Counted from the first letter of the stretch, positions 8,303-16,645 are shown. The stretch is DNA of 64,000 bases from Oenococcus sp. UCMA 16435 (GCA_004010835.2 CP030868.2:1922001-1986000); one strand, 5' to 3'. Notes: a model not told the origin generated them from the letters alone. Numbers and translations: made by a program.

Positions 8303-9517
8303 ATGGACGAAGCAGAAAGCAATTTTTTAACTGTAGGAGCCCTGAATCGCTATTTGTCAGCGAAATTTGTTCATGACCCTTATTTAAAGCAAGTTTCGTT
8401 AACTGGCGAAATTTTCGGTTACAAAATTTCCAACGGTTCGGCTTATTTTGAGCTTCGAGACGAAGATGAATCCTCGATTCGTGCTTATGTTTCGCCAACT
8501 ATTCTTCGTGGCTTTCCTTTTGAGTTCAAATCTGGAGACAAAGTCAATCTAGTTGCTGATGTTCGTCTTTACGGTAAACGAGCTTATGCTTCGCTTTTTA
8601 TTTTCTCGATGCAACCTGCCGGTCTTGGTGAATTATATTTAAAACTAGCCGAACTTAAAAATAAATTAGCAAAAGAGGGGATCTTTAATAAGCCAGCAAA
8701 GGAATTAAATTATTTTCCAAAAAAAGCAGCTGTTATTACTTCTAAAACGGGTGCCGTTATTCATGACATTAGCTCAACTATTGGTCATCGTAATCCTAAT
8801 TTGAAAATTGATCTGTTCGAGTCCTTAGTTCAAGGGGATGGTGCTGTTAAAGAACTTATTTCAGCGGTTAAAAAAGCTGAGAAATCCGATGCTGATGCAA
8901 TTATTATTGCTCGCGGTGGTGGTTCAATGCTTGATTTATGGCCCTTTAATGATGAACAATTGGTTCGTTTGATTTCCAGTCTGTCCAAGCCGGTCATTAG
9001 CTCAATTGGCCATGAAACTGATGTGACTTTGACTGATTTGGCAGCTGATTATCGAGTTGAGACGCCAACAGCAGCAGCTAATAAAGTAACACCAGCAATA
9101 GTCGACTACCAAAATAATTTGGATCAGCTGACATCCTTAATGTCAGTCGACATTAAACAATTAATGCAAAAAAATCTGAGCCGTTTTGAATATTTGGCAA
9201 ATTCACCAGCTTTGAAATCTTTTGATCAAGTATTTATTAATCATGAACAAAAACTTCAGAATTTAAATTTGCGACTTGCTAATTCTTTTGCTAGCAAGTT
9301 TCAAAAGAATATACAACAATTTGCTAATTTAACCGCTAAGCTTGATGCATTGAGCCCGCTAAAAGTTCTTGATCGTGGTTTTTCACTAACTTTCAAAGAC
9401 GATCTGTTAATTAAAAATGTTCAGCAGCTCAAAGAACATGATCGTATTAAAATATTATTTGCAAAAGGCTCGGCATTAGCAGAAATCAGGGAGATTAACA
9501 ATGACAGAAGAATTTGA
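8303..9517 (+). CDS. xseA: exodeoxyribonuclease VII large subunit
   Basis: XseA is the catalytic subunit of ExoVII, which degrades single-stranded DNA in both directions in repair. The N-terminal OB domain is seen in VGALNRYLSAKF and SLTGEIFGYKISNGSAYFELRD. The catalytic core carries AVITSKTGAVIHDI, IIIARGGGSMLDLWPFND and PVISSIGHETDVTLTDLAADYRVETPTAAA, followed by a helical C-terminal region. The length of about 404 aa is typical. ATG 8303 is chosen over TTG 8297. The gene overlaps xseB by 17 bases, so the two subunits are cotranscribed. Confidence 0.95.
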   Translation: MDEAESNFLTVGALNRYLSAKFVHDPYLKQVSLTGEIFGYKISNGSAYFELRDEDESSIRAYVSPTILRGFPFEFKSGDKVNLVADVRLYGKRAYASLFIFSMQPAGLGELYLKLAELKNKLAKEGIFNKPAKELNYFPKKAAVITSKTGAVIHDISSTIGHRNPNLKIDLFESLVQGDGAVKELISAVKKAEKSDADAIIIARGGGSMLDLWPFNDEQLVRLISSLSKPVISSIGHETDVTLTDLAADYRVETPTAAANKVTPAIVDYQNNLDQLTSLMSVDIKQLMQKNLSRFEYLANSPALKSFDQVFINHEQKLQNLNLRLANSFASKFQKNIQQFANLTAKLDALSPLKVLDRGFSLTFKDDLLIKNVQQLKEHDRIKILFAKGSALAEIREINNDRRI

Positions 9518-9731
9518 CTTTGAGAAGAATATGAAGGATTTGAAGCAGATCGTTTCTAAATTAGAAAATGGTGATCTTCCAATTGATGATGCGTTAAAAA
9601 ATTTTGAGCAAGGTGTAAAAATTTCTTCATCGTTAAAGAAATATCTTGATGATTCTCAAAAGAAAATTGATGAGAATTTAAGTCAACTAAATTTGGATTC
9701 ACAGAGAAAGAGCGATCAAGATGAAGTTTAA
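9501..9731 (+). CDS. xseB: exodeoxyribonuclease VII small subunit
   Basis: This short helical subunit of 76 residues contains the family pattern FEKNMKDLKQIVSKLENGDLPIDDALKNFEQGVKI. It assembles in several copies with XseA. It starts inside the 3' end of xseA, and its own end overlaps ispA by 11 bases. The run xseA-xseB-ispA-tlyA is the standard Firmicute order. Confidence 0.95.
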   Translation: MTEEFDFEKNMKDLKQIVSKLENGDLPIDDALKNFEQGVKISSSLKKYLDDSQKKIDENLSQLNLDSQRKSDQDEV

Positions 9732-10548
9732 AGATTTTTCGAATCGTTATCTTCCAAAGGTTAACAATGATTTAAGTAATTATTTCGTTGATCGTGATGA
9801 TGATATTTTTAAAATGATTACTTATGCTTTGGATTCAACCGGTAAACGTTTGCGACCGCTTTTAACTTTGGCAACTTTTGCAGCTTCCGGAAATGTAATT
9901 AATGACAACACGATTAAGGCGGCAACGGCTGTTGAATTTGTGCATGCTTATTCTTTGGTTCATGATGATTTGCCGGAAATGGATAATGATGCCAAACGAC
10001 GGAATCAGCCCAGCGCCTGGAAAGAGTTTGGAGTCGGAAATGCTGTTTTGGTTGGGGATGGTTTACTGACAGAAGCTTTTAAGAAAATATCCAATCTTTC
10101 ATTGCCTGAATCGATTCGTTTGAGATTGATATACAATCTTGCTCTGGCTGCCGGCCCTGATAATATGGTTCGCGGACAGCAATACGACTTGTTTTCTCAG
10201 GATAAAGTTGAATCGATTGATGATTTGGAATTTATTCATTTAATGAAAACCGGTGCTTTAATGACATATGCAGCAACCGCTGGTGGTATTTTGGCCGGAT
10301 TGTCTGATGACAAACTGCGTTCCCTGAATATTTATGGTGCCAATCTTGGAATTGCTTTTCAAATCAAAGACGATTTGCGAGATATTAAACAGGATGAGAA
10401 AGAAAACAAGAAAAGTTTTCCGAGACTTATTGGTGTTGAGGCAAGCCAGTTGGAATTAGAAAAACATTTAGAAATTTCTGCTAATGCTATTAAAGAAATT
10501 CCAGATTTTCAAAATACAGTGTTACTTGATTTGTTGGACAAAATATGA
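9721..10548 (+). CDS. ispA: short-chain polyprenyl (farnesyl/geranyl) diphosphate synthase
   Basis: The enzyme condenses isopentenyl diphosphate with allylic diphosphates to give precursors of undecaprenyl phosphate. The first aspartate-rich motif is DDLPEMD (82-88), with the two-residue insertion typical of bacterial FPP synthases. The second is DDLRD (217-221). GKRLRPLL and KTGALM are also present. At 275 residues it is slightly shorter than the usual 290-300. It overlaps xseB at its start and tlyA by 4 bases at its end. Confidence 0.94.
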   Translation: MKFKDFSNRYLPKVNNDLSNYFVDRDDDIFKMITYALDSTGKRLRPLLTLATFAASGNVINDNTIKAATAVEFVHAYSLVHDDLPEMDNDAKRRNQPSAWKEFGVGNAVLVGDGLLTEAFKKISNLSLPESIRLRLIYNLALAAGPDNMVRGQQYDLFSQDKVESIDDLEFIHLMKTGALMTYAATAGGILAGLSDDKLRSLNIYGANLGIAFQIKDDLRDIKQDEKENKKSFPRLIGVEASQLELEKHLEISANAIKEIPDFQNTVLLDLLDKI

Positions 10549-11360
10549 ATGAATTTCCAATCCGTTTAGATCGATATTTAGTCGAAAAGGGTCTTTTTAA
10601 GAGTCGCACTCAGGCTCAGCAGGCGATTAAGGAAGGAATTGTGGCCGACCGAACTGATAAAATTTTTAGTAAGGCCAGTTTTTCTGTAGAAAAAGAGACA
10701 CTTTTTCATTTAACAGAAAGGGTTAGCGATTTTGCCTCACGAGGCGCTTTAAAATTAGAAAAGGCGGTTGATTACTTTCATTTTGATTTAGGCGATCAAA
10801 CGGTAATTGATATTGGTGCTTCGACTGGTGGCTTTACTGATCTTTCTTTACGCAAGGGAGCTAAATTTGTTTATGCTGTCGATGTTGGTCATGATCAATT
10901 AATCAAACGTTTACAACTTGATAGTCGAGTAAAAAATATGGAAGGATACAATTTTCGTTATGCCAAAGCAACCGATTTTTTAACTCCATTGGCAACACGC
11001 GCTGTGATTGACGTTTCTTTTATATCTTTGAGAATGATTTTGCCTTCTTTGTACCCAATTTTGTCTAAAGATGGTGAAATAGTTGCTTTGTTTAAGCCAC
11101 AATTCGAAGTTGGCAAGTTAAATGTTGGAAAAAAAGGAATTGTTAAGAAAACGGGTTCTGTTTTTGAAGCTTTTAAAGAATTGAAATCTCTCAGTGAAGA
11201 ATTGGGTTTTACTTTAGTTGGTTTCACTGATTCACCAATCAAAGGCGGTGATGGTAACCATGAATTTTTACTTTACTTTAAAAAAAGCGCGCTTCAATTT
11301 GATTCGAAACTACTGCCTGATTCAATTAAGGATTTCATTTTTAATAGTTATCAGAAGTAG
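10545..11360 (+). CDS. tlyA: TlyA-family rRNA 2'-O-methyltransferase (S4 domain + FtsJ-like)
   Basis: The S4 RNA-binding domain comes first (RLDRYLVEKGLFKSRTQAQQAIKEGIV, residues about 7-33). An FtsJ-like SAM methyltransferase domain follows (VIDIGASTGGFTDLSLRKGAKFVYAVDVG at about 87-115, then VIDVSFISLRMILPSL). TlyA proteins 2'-O-methylate 16S and/or 23S rRNA; older annotations call them hemolysin. It starts 4 bases inside ispA. In many Firmicutes argR separates tlyA from recN; here only 38 bases lie between them and argR is absent. Confidence 0.93.
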   Translation: MNEFPIRLDRYLVEKGLFKSRTQAQQAIKEGIVADRTDKIFSKASFSVEKETLFHLTERVSDFASRGALKLEKAVDYFHFDLGDQTVIDIGASTGGFTDLSLRKGAKFVYAVDVGHDQLIKRLQLDSRVKNMEGYNFRYAKATDFLTPLATRAVIDVSFISLRMILPSLYPILSKDGEIVALFKPQFEVGKLNVGKKGIVKKTGSVFEAFKELKSLSEELGFTLVGFTDSPIKGGDGNHEFLLYFKKSALQFDSKLLPDSIKDFIFNSYQK

Positions 11361-11398
11361 ATTACGAAAACTGGAAAAATTTCGTACAATTCATACAG

Positions 11399-13054
11399 AT
11401 GCTAAATAATTTATCAATTAAAAACTTCGCCATAATTAATGACGCTCAAATTGATTTTGACAAGGGTTTAACGGTTATGACCGGTGAGACCGGAGCTGGG
11501 AAATCGATTATTATTGACGCACTGAGTTTGTTAGTTGGAGAACGTTCTTACAGCTCGATGATTCGCAAAGGGGAAAAGAAAGCCACTATTCAGGGTGTTT
11601 TCGATTACCCAAAAAAAAGTTTGGAAGCTTTCGGAATTGAAGAAGACCAGCAGCTGGTAATTCGTCGGGAAATTAATCGGACCGGTCGTAATTTGATTTC
11701 TGCAAATGGAGTTATTCTCACATTAAAACAATTAACTCAAATTGGCAGTCAATTAGTAAAAATATCCGCACAATTTGATAATCAGGAGTTACTCGATAAT
11801 CGATTGCAGGCTGGATTGGTTGATAGCTTTGCCAACCGTGATTTTCGAAATTTACTCGATAATTATCAGAACAAATTTAATGCCTATTCTAAGTTAAAAA
11901 GTATTCTTATTAAAAAGAAAAAAGACGAAAAAGATCGGCAGAGCCGACTTGATTTTTTACAATTCGAAGTTAAAGAATTATCTGATTTAGAACTCCAGCC
12001 ACATGAACTTGATCAACTAATTGACAAAGATAAAAAAATTAAAAATTTTGAAAAAATCTATCAATTATTAAATTCAGCAATTAGTGATCTTGATGATCCG
12101 CAGAATGTTAATGCTTTGACTTTGTTGGATGAAGCAAATGATAATTTAAAGAGTTTGAGTGGAATCGATGATAATTATTTGTCGTCAGCTTCGACAATCG
12201 AATCAAGTTATTTGAATTTGCAGGAATTGGCCCGTGATCTTAGAAATAAACTCGACGATTTGAGTTTTGATGATCAGGAGGCCCAAAAAGTTACTGATAG
12301 AATTACTGAACTCAAAACTGCAGAAAGAAAATATCATCGAACAAATGATGACTTGATCGTTTATTTTCAAAGTATTCAAAAGGAGATCAAAGATCTTAGC
12401 AATTATGATCGAGAGCGTCAAACACAGCATGGACATTTTGAAAGCCTTCGTAAAGAATTGATTAGTTTGGCAGATCAGTTACATCAAATTCGTCAGCAGA
12501 CAGCGGAACAGCTTGAAAAACAAATTCATGAAAATTTGACTGACCTGCTTTTAGGAGAAGCAGTGTTTGAGATTCATATTAATCAAACTAAAAAATTGCT
12601 TGAAACTGGTTTTGATGAAGTTGATTTTTGGATTCAAACTAATCCCGGCGAAGCAAGTCTGCCTTTAAACCAGATTGCGTCCGGAGGTGAAATTTCAAGA
12701 ATCCTCTTAGCACTTACAAATGTTTTCTCTGAGGCTATGTCGATTCCAACGATTATTTTTGATGAAGTCGATACCGGTGTTTCTGGTCGGGCAGCTGTAG
12801 CGGTTGCAAAAAAAATGAAGGCAATATCTACCAAGTGCCAGGTTGTTTCTATTTCACATCTGCCCCAGGTTGCTTCGTCTGCCGATCAGCAGCTTCAAAT
12901 TGAAAAAGCGGTTGAGAAGGGCCGAACAACTACGAAAGTTAAACAATTGGCTTATAAAGAAAGAATTCTTTCAATTGCAAATATGCTCTCTGGCGAACAA
13001 ATCACCGAACAGGCGAAGGCAAATGCAAAGCAGCTATTAGAACAAAAAAAATAA
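11399..13054 (+). CDS. recN: DNA repair protein RecN
   Basis: RecN is an SMC-like ATPase that acts early at DNA double-strand breaks. The Walker A motif GETGAGKS is at residues about 28-35. A long coiled-coil middle follows, then the ABC signature region ASGGEISRILLAL and Walker B IIFDEVDTGVSGRAA, with QVVSISHLPQVAS after it. At 551 residues it is close to the usual 555-575. No Shine-Dalgarno sequence is evident before the ATG, and a TACAAT box ends only 8 bases upstream. I saw no LexA box in front of it. Confidence 0.95.
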   Translation: MLNNLSIKNFAIINDAQIDFDKGLTVMTGETGAGKSIIIDALSLLVGERSYSSMIRKGEKKATIQGVFDYPKKSLEAFGIEEDQQLVIRREINRTGRNLISANGVILTLKQLTQIGSQLVKISAQFDNQELLDNRLQAGLVDSFANRDFRNLLDNYQNKFNAYSKLKSILIKKKKDEKDRQSRLDFLQFEVKELSDLELQPHELDQLIDKDKKIKNFEKIYQLLNSAISDLDDPQNVNALTLLDEANDNLKSLSGIDDNYLSSASTIESSYLNLQELARDLRNKLDDLSFDDQEAQKVTDRITELKTAERKYHRTNDDLIVYFQSIQKEIKDLSNYDRERQTQHGHFESLRKELISLADQLHQIRQQTAEQLEKQIHENLTDLLLGEAVFEIHINQTKKLLETGFDEVDFWIQTNPGEASLPLNQIASGGEISRILLALTNVFSEAMSIPTIIFDEVDTGVSGRAAVAVAKKMKAISTKCQVVSISHLPQVASSADQQLQIEKAVEKGRTTTKVKQLAYKERILSIANMLSGEQITEQAKANAKQLLEQKK

Positions 13055-13070
13055 GCGCCAAGCGCTTATT
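13043..13070 (-). terminator. terminator of the YolD-like gene
   Basis: A 9-bp perfect stem (AATAAGCGC with GCGCTTATT, loop CAA) is followed on the minus strand by a run of T (A run 13043-13051 on the plus strand). It lies between recN and the minus-strand SOS gene and overlaps the end of recN. Confidence 0.75.
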
Positions 13071-13076
13071 GCATAT

Positions 13077-13391
13077 TCAAATCAATTTTAGAAAACGTAT
13101 TTCCGCTGGATTAATTTTTTTTAAGTCATTGTTAGTTTGAATTAGAAGAGATCCGTTATTACCTTGGAGTAATTTTCCAGTGAAATTAGCAACTTTATCT
13201 GAATTGATCTCACAATTTATTTGAAGCTTGATTGGCTTGTCAAAACTCAAGGCTAAACTCAAGCGATCAATAATCGTTTCTGCATCTAACTGTTCCTTCT
13301 TTTCGATCGGCAAAACCGTCTTAATATTAATCAGGATTTTTTTAAATGACTTAACACGATGTATTTGATTGTTTACGATTGCGTTCTGCAT
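13077..13391 (-). CDS. SOS-controlled small protein, YolD-like (tentative)
   Basis: This is a 104-residue protein. The C-terminal half has alternating hydrophobic strands (VANFTGKLLQGNNGSLLIQTNNDLKKINPAEIRFLKLI), resembling the beta domain of YolD-like proteins, which usually accompany Y-family polymerases and SOS genes. The assignment rests on pattern only. Regulation supports it: a perfect LexA/DinR box lies in the 17-base spacer of a good promoter directly upstream. The start ATG follows GAGGGAATAAAA. No polymerase gene lies nearby, so if it is YolD it is an orphan. It runs opposite to recN and gmk. Confidence 0.6.
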   Translation of the reverse strand: MQNAIVNNQIHRVKSFKKILINIKTVLPIEKKEQLDAETIIDRLSLALSFDKPIKLQINCEINSDKVANFTGKLLQGNNGSLLIQTNNDLKKINPAEIRFLKLI

Positions 13392-13414
13392 TTTTTATTC
13401 CCTCAACACCATTT

Positions 13415-13443
13415 AATATACGAACGCTTGTTCGAAATAGCAA
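13415..13443 (-). promoter_or_regulatory. promoter of the YolD-like gene
   Basis: On the minus strand, TTGCTA (13443-13438), exactly 17 bases, then TATATT (13420-13415). The spacer is almost entirely filled by the LexA box, so repressor binding would block RNA polymerase. Confidence 0.8.
13421..13434. promoter_or_regulatory. LexA/DinR (SOS) box
   Basis: CGAACGCTTGTTCG fits the Gram-positive SOS box CGAAC-N4-GTTCG with both half-sites perfect. It sits between the -35 and -10 of the minus-strand YolD-like gene. Confidence 0.88.
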
Positions 13444-13568
13444 ACTATTTTGCGAACGGAAAATGCCTTTCTGACATTTGTAATATGCAAGAAGAGATAA
13501 AAATCCTTTAAAAACGATATTTAAGAATTGGTAAATTTGAGACCTTTTTGAGTGTTAAACTAGTTGGC

Positions 13569-14180
13569 ATGAATGAACGAGGAATGTTGTTTTTGCTTTC
13601 CGGGCCATCTGGTGTTGGCAAAGGAACGGTTAGAAAAGCTTTATTTAGAAAAAATCCACACGAGTTGCTTTATTCGATTTCAGCAACTACTAGAAAAGCA
13701 CGAAGGAACGAAGCTGATGGCAAAGATTATTTCTTTGTCAGCAAACAAAAATTCGAACAAATGATTAATGACGGACAAATGCTTGAATATGCTCAATATG
13801 TTGATCAATATTATGGTACGCCGAAGACCTGGATTGATCAGCAGCGAGAACAAGGCAATGATGTCTTTATGGAGATTGAGGTTAACGGTGCAATGCAGGT
13901 TCGTGCTAAAGTTCCGGATGCTATTTTGATCTTTCTTTTGCCGCCTGATTTAATGCAACTAAGAAATCGCTTGGAGTTACGTGGAACCGAGTCCGATGAA
14001 GTTATTGATGAACGCTTAAAAACTGCTCGTCAGGAGATTTTGATGATGACCAACTATGATTATGCGGTTGTAAATGATAAAGTGGATAAGGCAGTTAAAA
14101 AGGTTCAGACGATTATCGGAGCTGAAAGATTAAAAGCTAAACGTCTGGCTAATAGCTATATAAAAATATTGGAGGGTTAA
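13569..14180 (+). CDS. gmk: guanylate kinase
   Basis: Gmk phosphorylates GMP to GDP. The P-loop GPSGVGKGT is near the N-terminus, followed by the GMP-binding elements [21 protein letters not shown] and [13 protein letters not shown], and the lid/C-terminal helix [13 protein letters not shown]. The frame opens at GTG 13548, but homology to other Gmk proteins starts at the ATG 13569 ([19 protein letters not shown]), giving 203 residues, the normal length. No strong Shine-Dalgarno sequence is visible. The rpoZ ATG follows one base after its stop, as in other Firmicutes. Confidence 0.95.
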   Translation: MNERGMLFLLSGPSGVGKGTVRKALFRKNPHELLYSISATTRKARRNEADGKDYFFVSKQKFEQMINDGQMLEYAQYVDQYYGTPKTWIDQQREQGNDVFMEIEVNGAMQVRAKVPDAILIFLLPPDLMQLRNRLELRGTESDEVIDERLKTARQEILMMTNYDYAVVNDKVDKAVKKVQTIIGAERLKAKRLANSYIKILEG

Positions 14181-14181
14181 G

Positions 14182-14505
14182 ATGAGCCTAATGTATCCGT
14201 CGGTCGACGAATTGTTAATTAAAGTCGATTCTCGTTATAAATTAATCGCTTTAGCGTCAAAGCGTGCTAAAGAATTAGAAGAGTTGCCGCGTTTGAAGGA
14301 CGAATTATTAAAATTAAAACGCGAAGAAAAACCAACTGACCGCGATAAGAAACAAATTCAAGAAATTGCTGCTCAATTGGAGACTTTGGTTGGACCGACT
14401 TTAGATAATTACAAGTCAGTTAAGCCTATAGGAAGAGCTTTAGAAGAAATTAATGCCGGTAATGTACAGATTGATCCGGTTAATAAAGATAAAAGCGAAG
14501 ATTAA
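14182..14505 (+). CDS. rpoZ: RNA polymerase omega subunit with central insertion
   Basis: Omega promotes assembly and stability of RNA polymerase by binding beta'. The conserved N-terminal part [29 protein letters not shown] and the C-terminal part [16 protein letters not shown] are both present. They are separated by about 40 highly charged residues (about 34-76) that most omega proteins lack; the usual length is 60-75 aa against 107 here. A Shine-Dalgarno GGAGG overlaps the gmk stop. The gene ends in a strong terminator, so the usual priA-fmt-sun continuation is absent. Confidence 0.9.
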   Translation: MSLMYPSVDELLIKVDSRYKLIALASKRAKELEELPRLKDELLKLKREEKPTDRDKKQIQEIAAQLETLVGPTLDNYKSVKPIGRALEEINAGNVQIDPVNKDKSED

Positions 14506-14520
14506 CTCTTCGCTTTTTTT
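14491..14520. terminator. bidirectional terminator between rpoZ and the DedA gene
   Basis: The stem AAAAGCGAAGA with TCTTCGCTTTT is followed by a T run on the plus strand. It lies over the ends of two convergent genes. Confidence 0.85.
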
Positions 14521-15149
14521 GTTGTATTTGTTTTTAAAAAAGCAATTAAGGCTGGCAAAAAAGTTATAAAAATAATCGCTAGGATAATTAGTGTGAAATG
14601 TTCATGGACAAAGGCAATATTGCCAAAAAAGAATCCACACCAGACTGCTATCGAGGACCATGAGAAAGTTCCAATTAGTGAATATTTAAGAAAGCGCAAA
14701 TAAGGAAAACCGGATCCGGCAGCAACGAAAGGGGCAAATGTTCTGATAATTGGCATATAACGGGCCAAAATAATGGCTGCTGCACCATGTTTCTCGTAGA
14801 ATTTTTCAGTTTCTTTGATTTGTTCCGGTTTGATAAAACGCCCAATTTTTGTATTTAATAATTTTTGTCCGACCGTTTGACCGATAAAATAATTCATAGA
14901 ATCGCCAATTAGCGAAATAAGGAAAAAACCGACCCATAGAGCCCAAACGTTCAATATGTTGTCGTTATTGGCCGACAAGGCTCCGGCGGCGAATAAGAGC
15001 GAATCTCCGGGCAAAAAAGGCAGTACAACAGCACCAGTCTCTATCAGAACAATAAAAAAGATAAAAACGTAACTCCAGATTCCAAAAGTATTAACAAAAT
15101 TGGCCAAATGAGTGTCGATATGTAGAAAAAAGTTGATTAAAAATTGCAT
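14502..15149 (-). CDS. DedA-family membrane protein
   Basis: This is a SNARE-associated/DedA (PF09335) integral membrane protein. Typical elements are [31 protein letters not shown] near the N-terminus, a [13 protein letters not shown] segment, and [20 protein letters not shown] with the essential R-x3-R/F-x-P pattern. DedA proteins recycle undecaprenyl phosphate or other lipids across the membrane; the substrate here is unknown. The frame is open to a GTG at 15194, but the ATG at 15149 starts close to the family consensus and gives 215 residues. It is divergent from the S1-domain gene. Confidence 0.9.
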   Translation of the reverse strand: MQFLINFFLHIDTHLANFVNTFGIWSYVFIFFIVLIETGAVVLPFLPGDSLLFAAGALSANNDNILNVWALWVGFFLISLIGDSMNYFIGQTVGQKLLNTKIGRFIKPEQIKETEKFYEKHGAAAIILARYMPIIRTFAPFVAAGSGFPYLRFLKYSLIGTFSWSSIAVWCGFFFGNIAFVHEHFTLIILAIIFITFLPALIAFLKTNTTKKAKS

Positions 15150-15171
15150 ACCGATTAAGTATATCAGTCGT

Positions 15172-15201
15172 TTATCATAGACTATCAAAAACACATATAA
15201 T
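15172..15201 (+). promoter_or_regulatory. promoter with -10 box adjacent to the start codon
   Basis: TTATCA (15172-15177), 18 bases, then a perfect TATAAT (15196-15201). The -10 ends only 6 bases before the ATG of the S1-domain gene, so the transcript would begin at or next to the start codon. Confidence 0.6.
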
Positions 15202-15207
15202 GAAAAT

Positions 15208-15603
15208 ATGGACTATAAAATTGGCCAAAGGGTGACTGGGACTATTTCCGGAATTCAAAATTACGGTGTTTTCGTGCAACTGGATTCGAAAATTCAGGGC
15301 TTAGTTCATATTTCGGAATGTAAAAATGGTCGAATTGATAATTTGCCTGACGAGTTTCATATAGGACAACCAGTTGAGGCGATTATTCTTGATATTGACG
15401 ATTACAGTAAAAAAATTAGTTTAAGTTTTCGTCAATTATCGATTCCAAAAATTCATGCAAATCCAAAACCTGGTGAAAATCGTAATATTTACAAGCATTT
15501 TTGGACAGCCACTAGGGTAAAGGCCGGTTTTAAGCCAATCGCAGAGACAATTGAGGCCAGCAAAAGTGAAGCTTTAGGTCGAATTAGGGGAATTAAAAAA
15601 TAA
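15208..15603 (+). CDS. cvfD: S1-domain RNA-binding protein (GSP13/CvfD type)
   Basis: A single S1 domain spans residues about 3-75 (IGQRVTGTISGIQNYGVFVQL, GLVHISECKNG, GQPVEAIILDIDDYSKKISLSFRQL). A basic tail of about 50 residues follows. Relatives (B. subtilis YugI/GSP13, pneumococcal CvfD) bind ribosomes or RNA and act as post-transcriptional stress regulators. No Shine-Dalgarno sequence precedes the ATG; a perfect TATAAT 6 bases upstream suggests a leaderless mRNA. The tRNA operon promoter follows immediately downstream. Confidence 0.85.
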   Translation: MDYKIGQRVTGTISGIQNYGVFVQLDSKIQGLVHISECKNGRIDNLPDEFHIGQPVEAIILDIDDYSKKISLSFRQLSIPKIHANPKPGENRNIYKHFWTATRVKAGFKPIAETIEASKSEALGRIRGIKK

Positions 15604-15628
15604 TTTTGAGTTTTTTTCGTAAAAGTTG

Positions 15629-15657
15629 TTGACGTTCGTTGGAATATTATGTATTAT
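15629..15657 (+). promoter_or_regulatory. promoter of the tRNA operon
   Basis: TTGACG (15629-15634), 17 bases, then TATTAT (15652-15657). It lies about 40 bases before the first tRNA and is the only strong promoter-like element in front of the cluster. Confidence 0.85.
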
Positions 15658-15695
15658 ATTTTAGTCGCGTGTTGTTCAAAGCGATTTAAGAATTT

Positions 15696-15768
15696 GGACG
15701 CTTAGCTCAGCTGGGAGAGCATCTGCCTTACAAGCAGGAGGTCACAGGTTCGATCCCTGTAGCGTCCA
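15696..15768 (+). tRNA. tRNA-Val (TAC)
   Basis: Acceptor GGACGCT pairs with AGCGTCC, discriminator A. The anticodon loop CTTACAA gives TAC. The T-loop is normal. CCA is not encoded. First gene of the cluster. Confidence 0.97.
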
Positions 15769-15806
15769 TTGGAAATGAGAAATCATTTCCAAGTAACAAT
15801 TTCGTC

Positions 15807-15879
15807 GCCGACTTAGCTCAGTTGGCAGAGCACCGCTCTTGTAAAGCGGGGGTCGGAGGTTCGAACCCTCTAGTCGGCA
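15807..15879 (+). tRNA. tRNA-Thr (TGT)
   Basis: Acceptor GCCGACT pairs with AGTCGGC, discriminator A. The anticodon loop CTTGTAA gives TGT. CCA is not encoded. Confidence 0.97.
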
Positions 15880-15899
15880 GAGGGCTTCCTCAAAAATAT

Positions 15900-15971
15900 G
15901 CGAACGTAGTTCAGTGGTAGAACATCACCTTGCCATGGTGGGGGTCACGGGTTCGAGTCCCGCCGTTCGCT
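15900..15971 (+). tRNA. tRNA-Gly (GCC)
   Basis: Acceptor GCGAACG pairs with CGTTCGC, discriminator T. The anticodon is GCC. CCA is not encoded. Confidence 0.97.
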
Positions 15972-15992
15972 TTGCCACTTATCGTGGCAGCT

Positions 15993-16076
15993 GCCGGCGT
16001 GGCGGAATAGGCAGACGCACAGGACTTAAAATCCTGCGGTAGTGATACCGTCCCGGTTCGATCCCGGGCGCCGGCA
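15993..16076 (+). tRNA. tRNA-Leu (TAA)
   Basis: This class II tRNA has a long variable arm. Acceptor GCCGGCG pairs with CGCCGGC, discriminator A. The anticodon loop CTTAAAA gives TAA. Confidence 0.97.
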
Positions 16077-16142
16077 TGTTTGTTTAAAAGCAAACAGCCA
16101 ACTGATCCACGTTGTGTAAACATGGTAAGTTAGCAGTAATAT

Positions 16143-16216
16143 GCACCATTAGCGCAATTGGATAGAGCGTCTGACTACGAATCAGGAGGTTGTAGGTTCG
16201 ACTCCTACATGGTGCA
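16143..16216 (+). tRNA. tRNA-Arg (ACG)
   Basis: Acceptor GCACCAT pairs with ATGGTGC, discriminator A. The anticodon is ACG; A34 is normally deaminated to inosine by TadA to read CGU/CGC/CGA. Confidence 0.97.
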
Positions 16217-16280
16217 TGGGTCAAGTAATTGACCGTCTGAGCACGGACAAGTAATTGTTTGTGTACTGAGTAGTTTGACT

Positions 16281-16354
16281 CGGGACATAGCTCAGTTTGG
16301 TAGAGCACCTGGTTTGGGACCAGGGGGTCGCTGGTTCGAATCCAGTTGTCCCGA
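16281..16354 (+). tRNA. tRNA-Pro (TGG)
   Basis: Acceptor CGGGACA pairs with TGTCCCG, discriminator A. The anticodon loop TTTGGGA gives TGG. Confidence 0.97.
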
Positions 16355-16375
16355 TTGGGCACTTGCTCAATCGAT

Positions 16376-16449
16376 CGCGGTGTAGCTCAGCTGGCTAGAG
16401 CGTCCGGTTCATACCCGGGAGGTCGAGGGTTCGATTCCCCCCGCCGCGA
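16376..16449 (+). tRNA. tRNA-Met (CAT), elongator
   Basis: Acceptor CGCGGTG pairs fully with CGCCGCG, so the initiator C1-A72 mismatch is absent. The body (GTAGCTCAGCTGGCTAGAGCG) resembles Firmicute elongator tRNA-Met. Anticodon CAT. Confidence 0.9.
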
Positions 16450-16462
16450 TTGGCCCGAATTA

Positions 16463-16536
16463 GGACCTTTAGCTCAGTTGGTTAGAGCAAGCGGCTCATA
16501 ACCGCTCGGTCGCTGGTTCGAGTCCAGCAAGGTCCA
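16463..16536 (+). tRNA. tRNA-Ile2 (CAT, lysidine-modified)
   Basis: Acceptor GGACCTT pairs with AAGGTCC. This body with a CAT anticodon matches the minor isoleucine tRNA of Bacillus relatives, whose C34 is converted to lysidine by TilS to read AUA. It is distinguished from the elongator and initiator genes of the same cluster by its acceptor stem. Confidence 0.85.
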
Positions 16537-16555
16537 TTTGGCCCATTGAGTTTCT

Positions 16556-16645
16556 GGAGAATTACCCAAGTCTGGCTGAAGGGAACGGTCTTGAAAACCG
16601 TCAGGTCGGGAAACCGGCGCAGAGGTTCAAATCCTCTATTCTCCA
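16556..16645 (+). tRNA. tRNA-Ser (TGA)
   Basis: This class II tRNA has a long variable arm. Acceptor GGAGAAT pairs with ATTCTCC, discriminator A. The anticodon loop CTTGAAA gives TGA. Confidence 0.97.
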
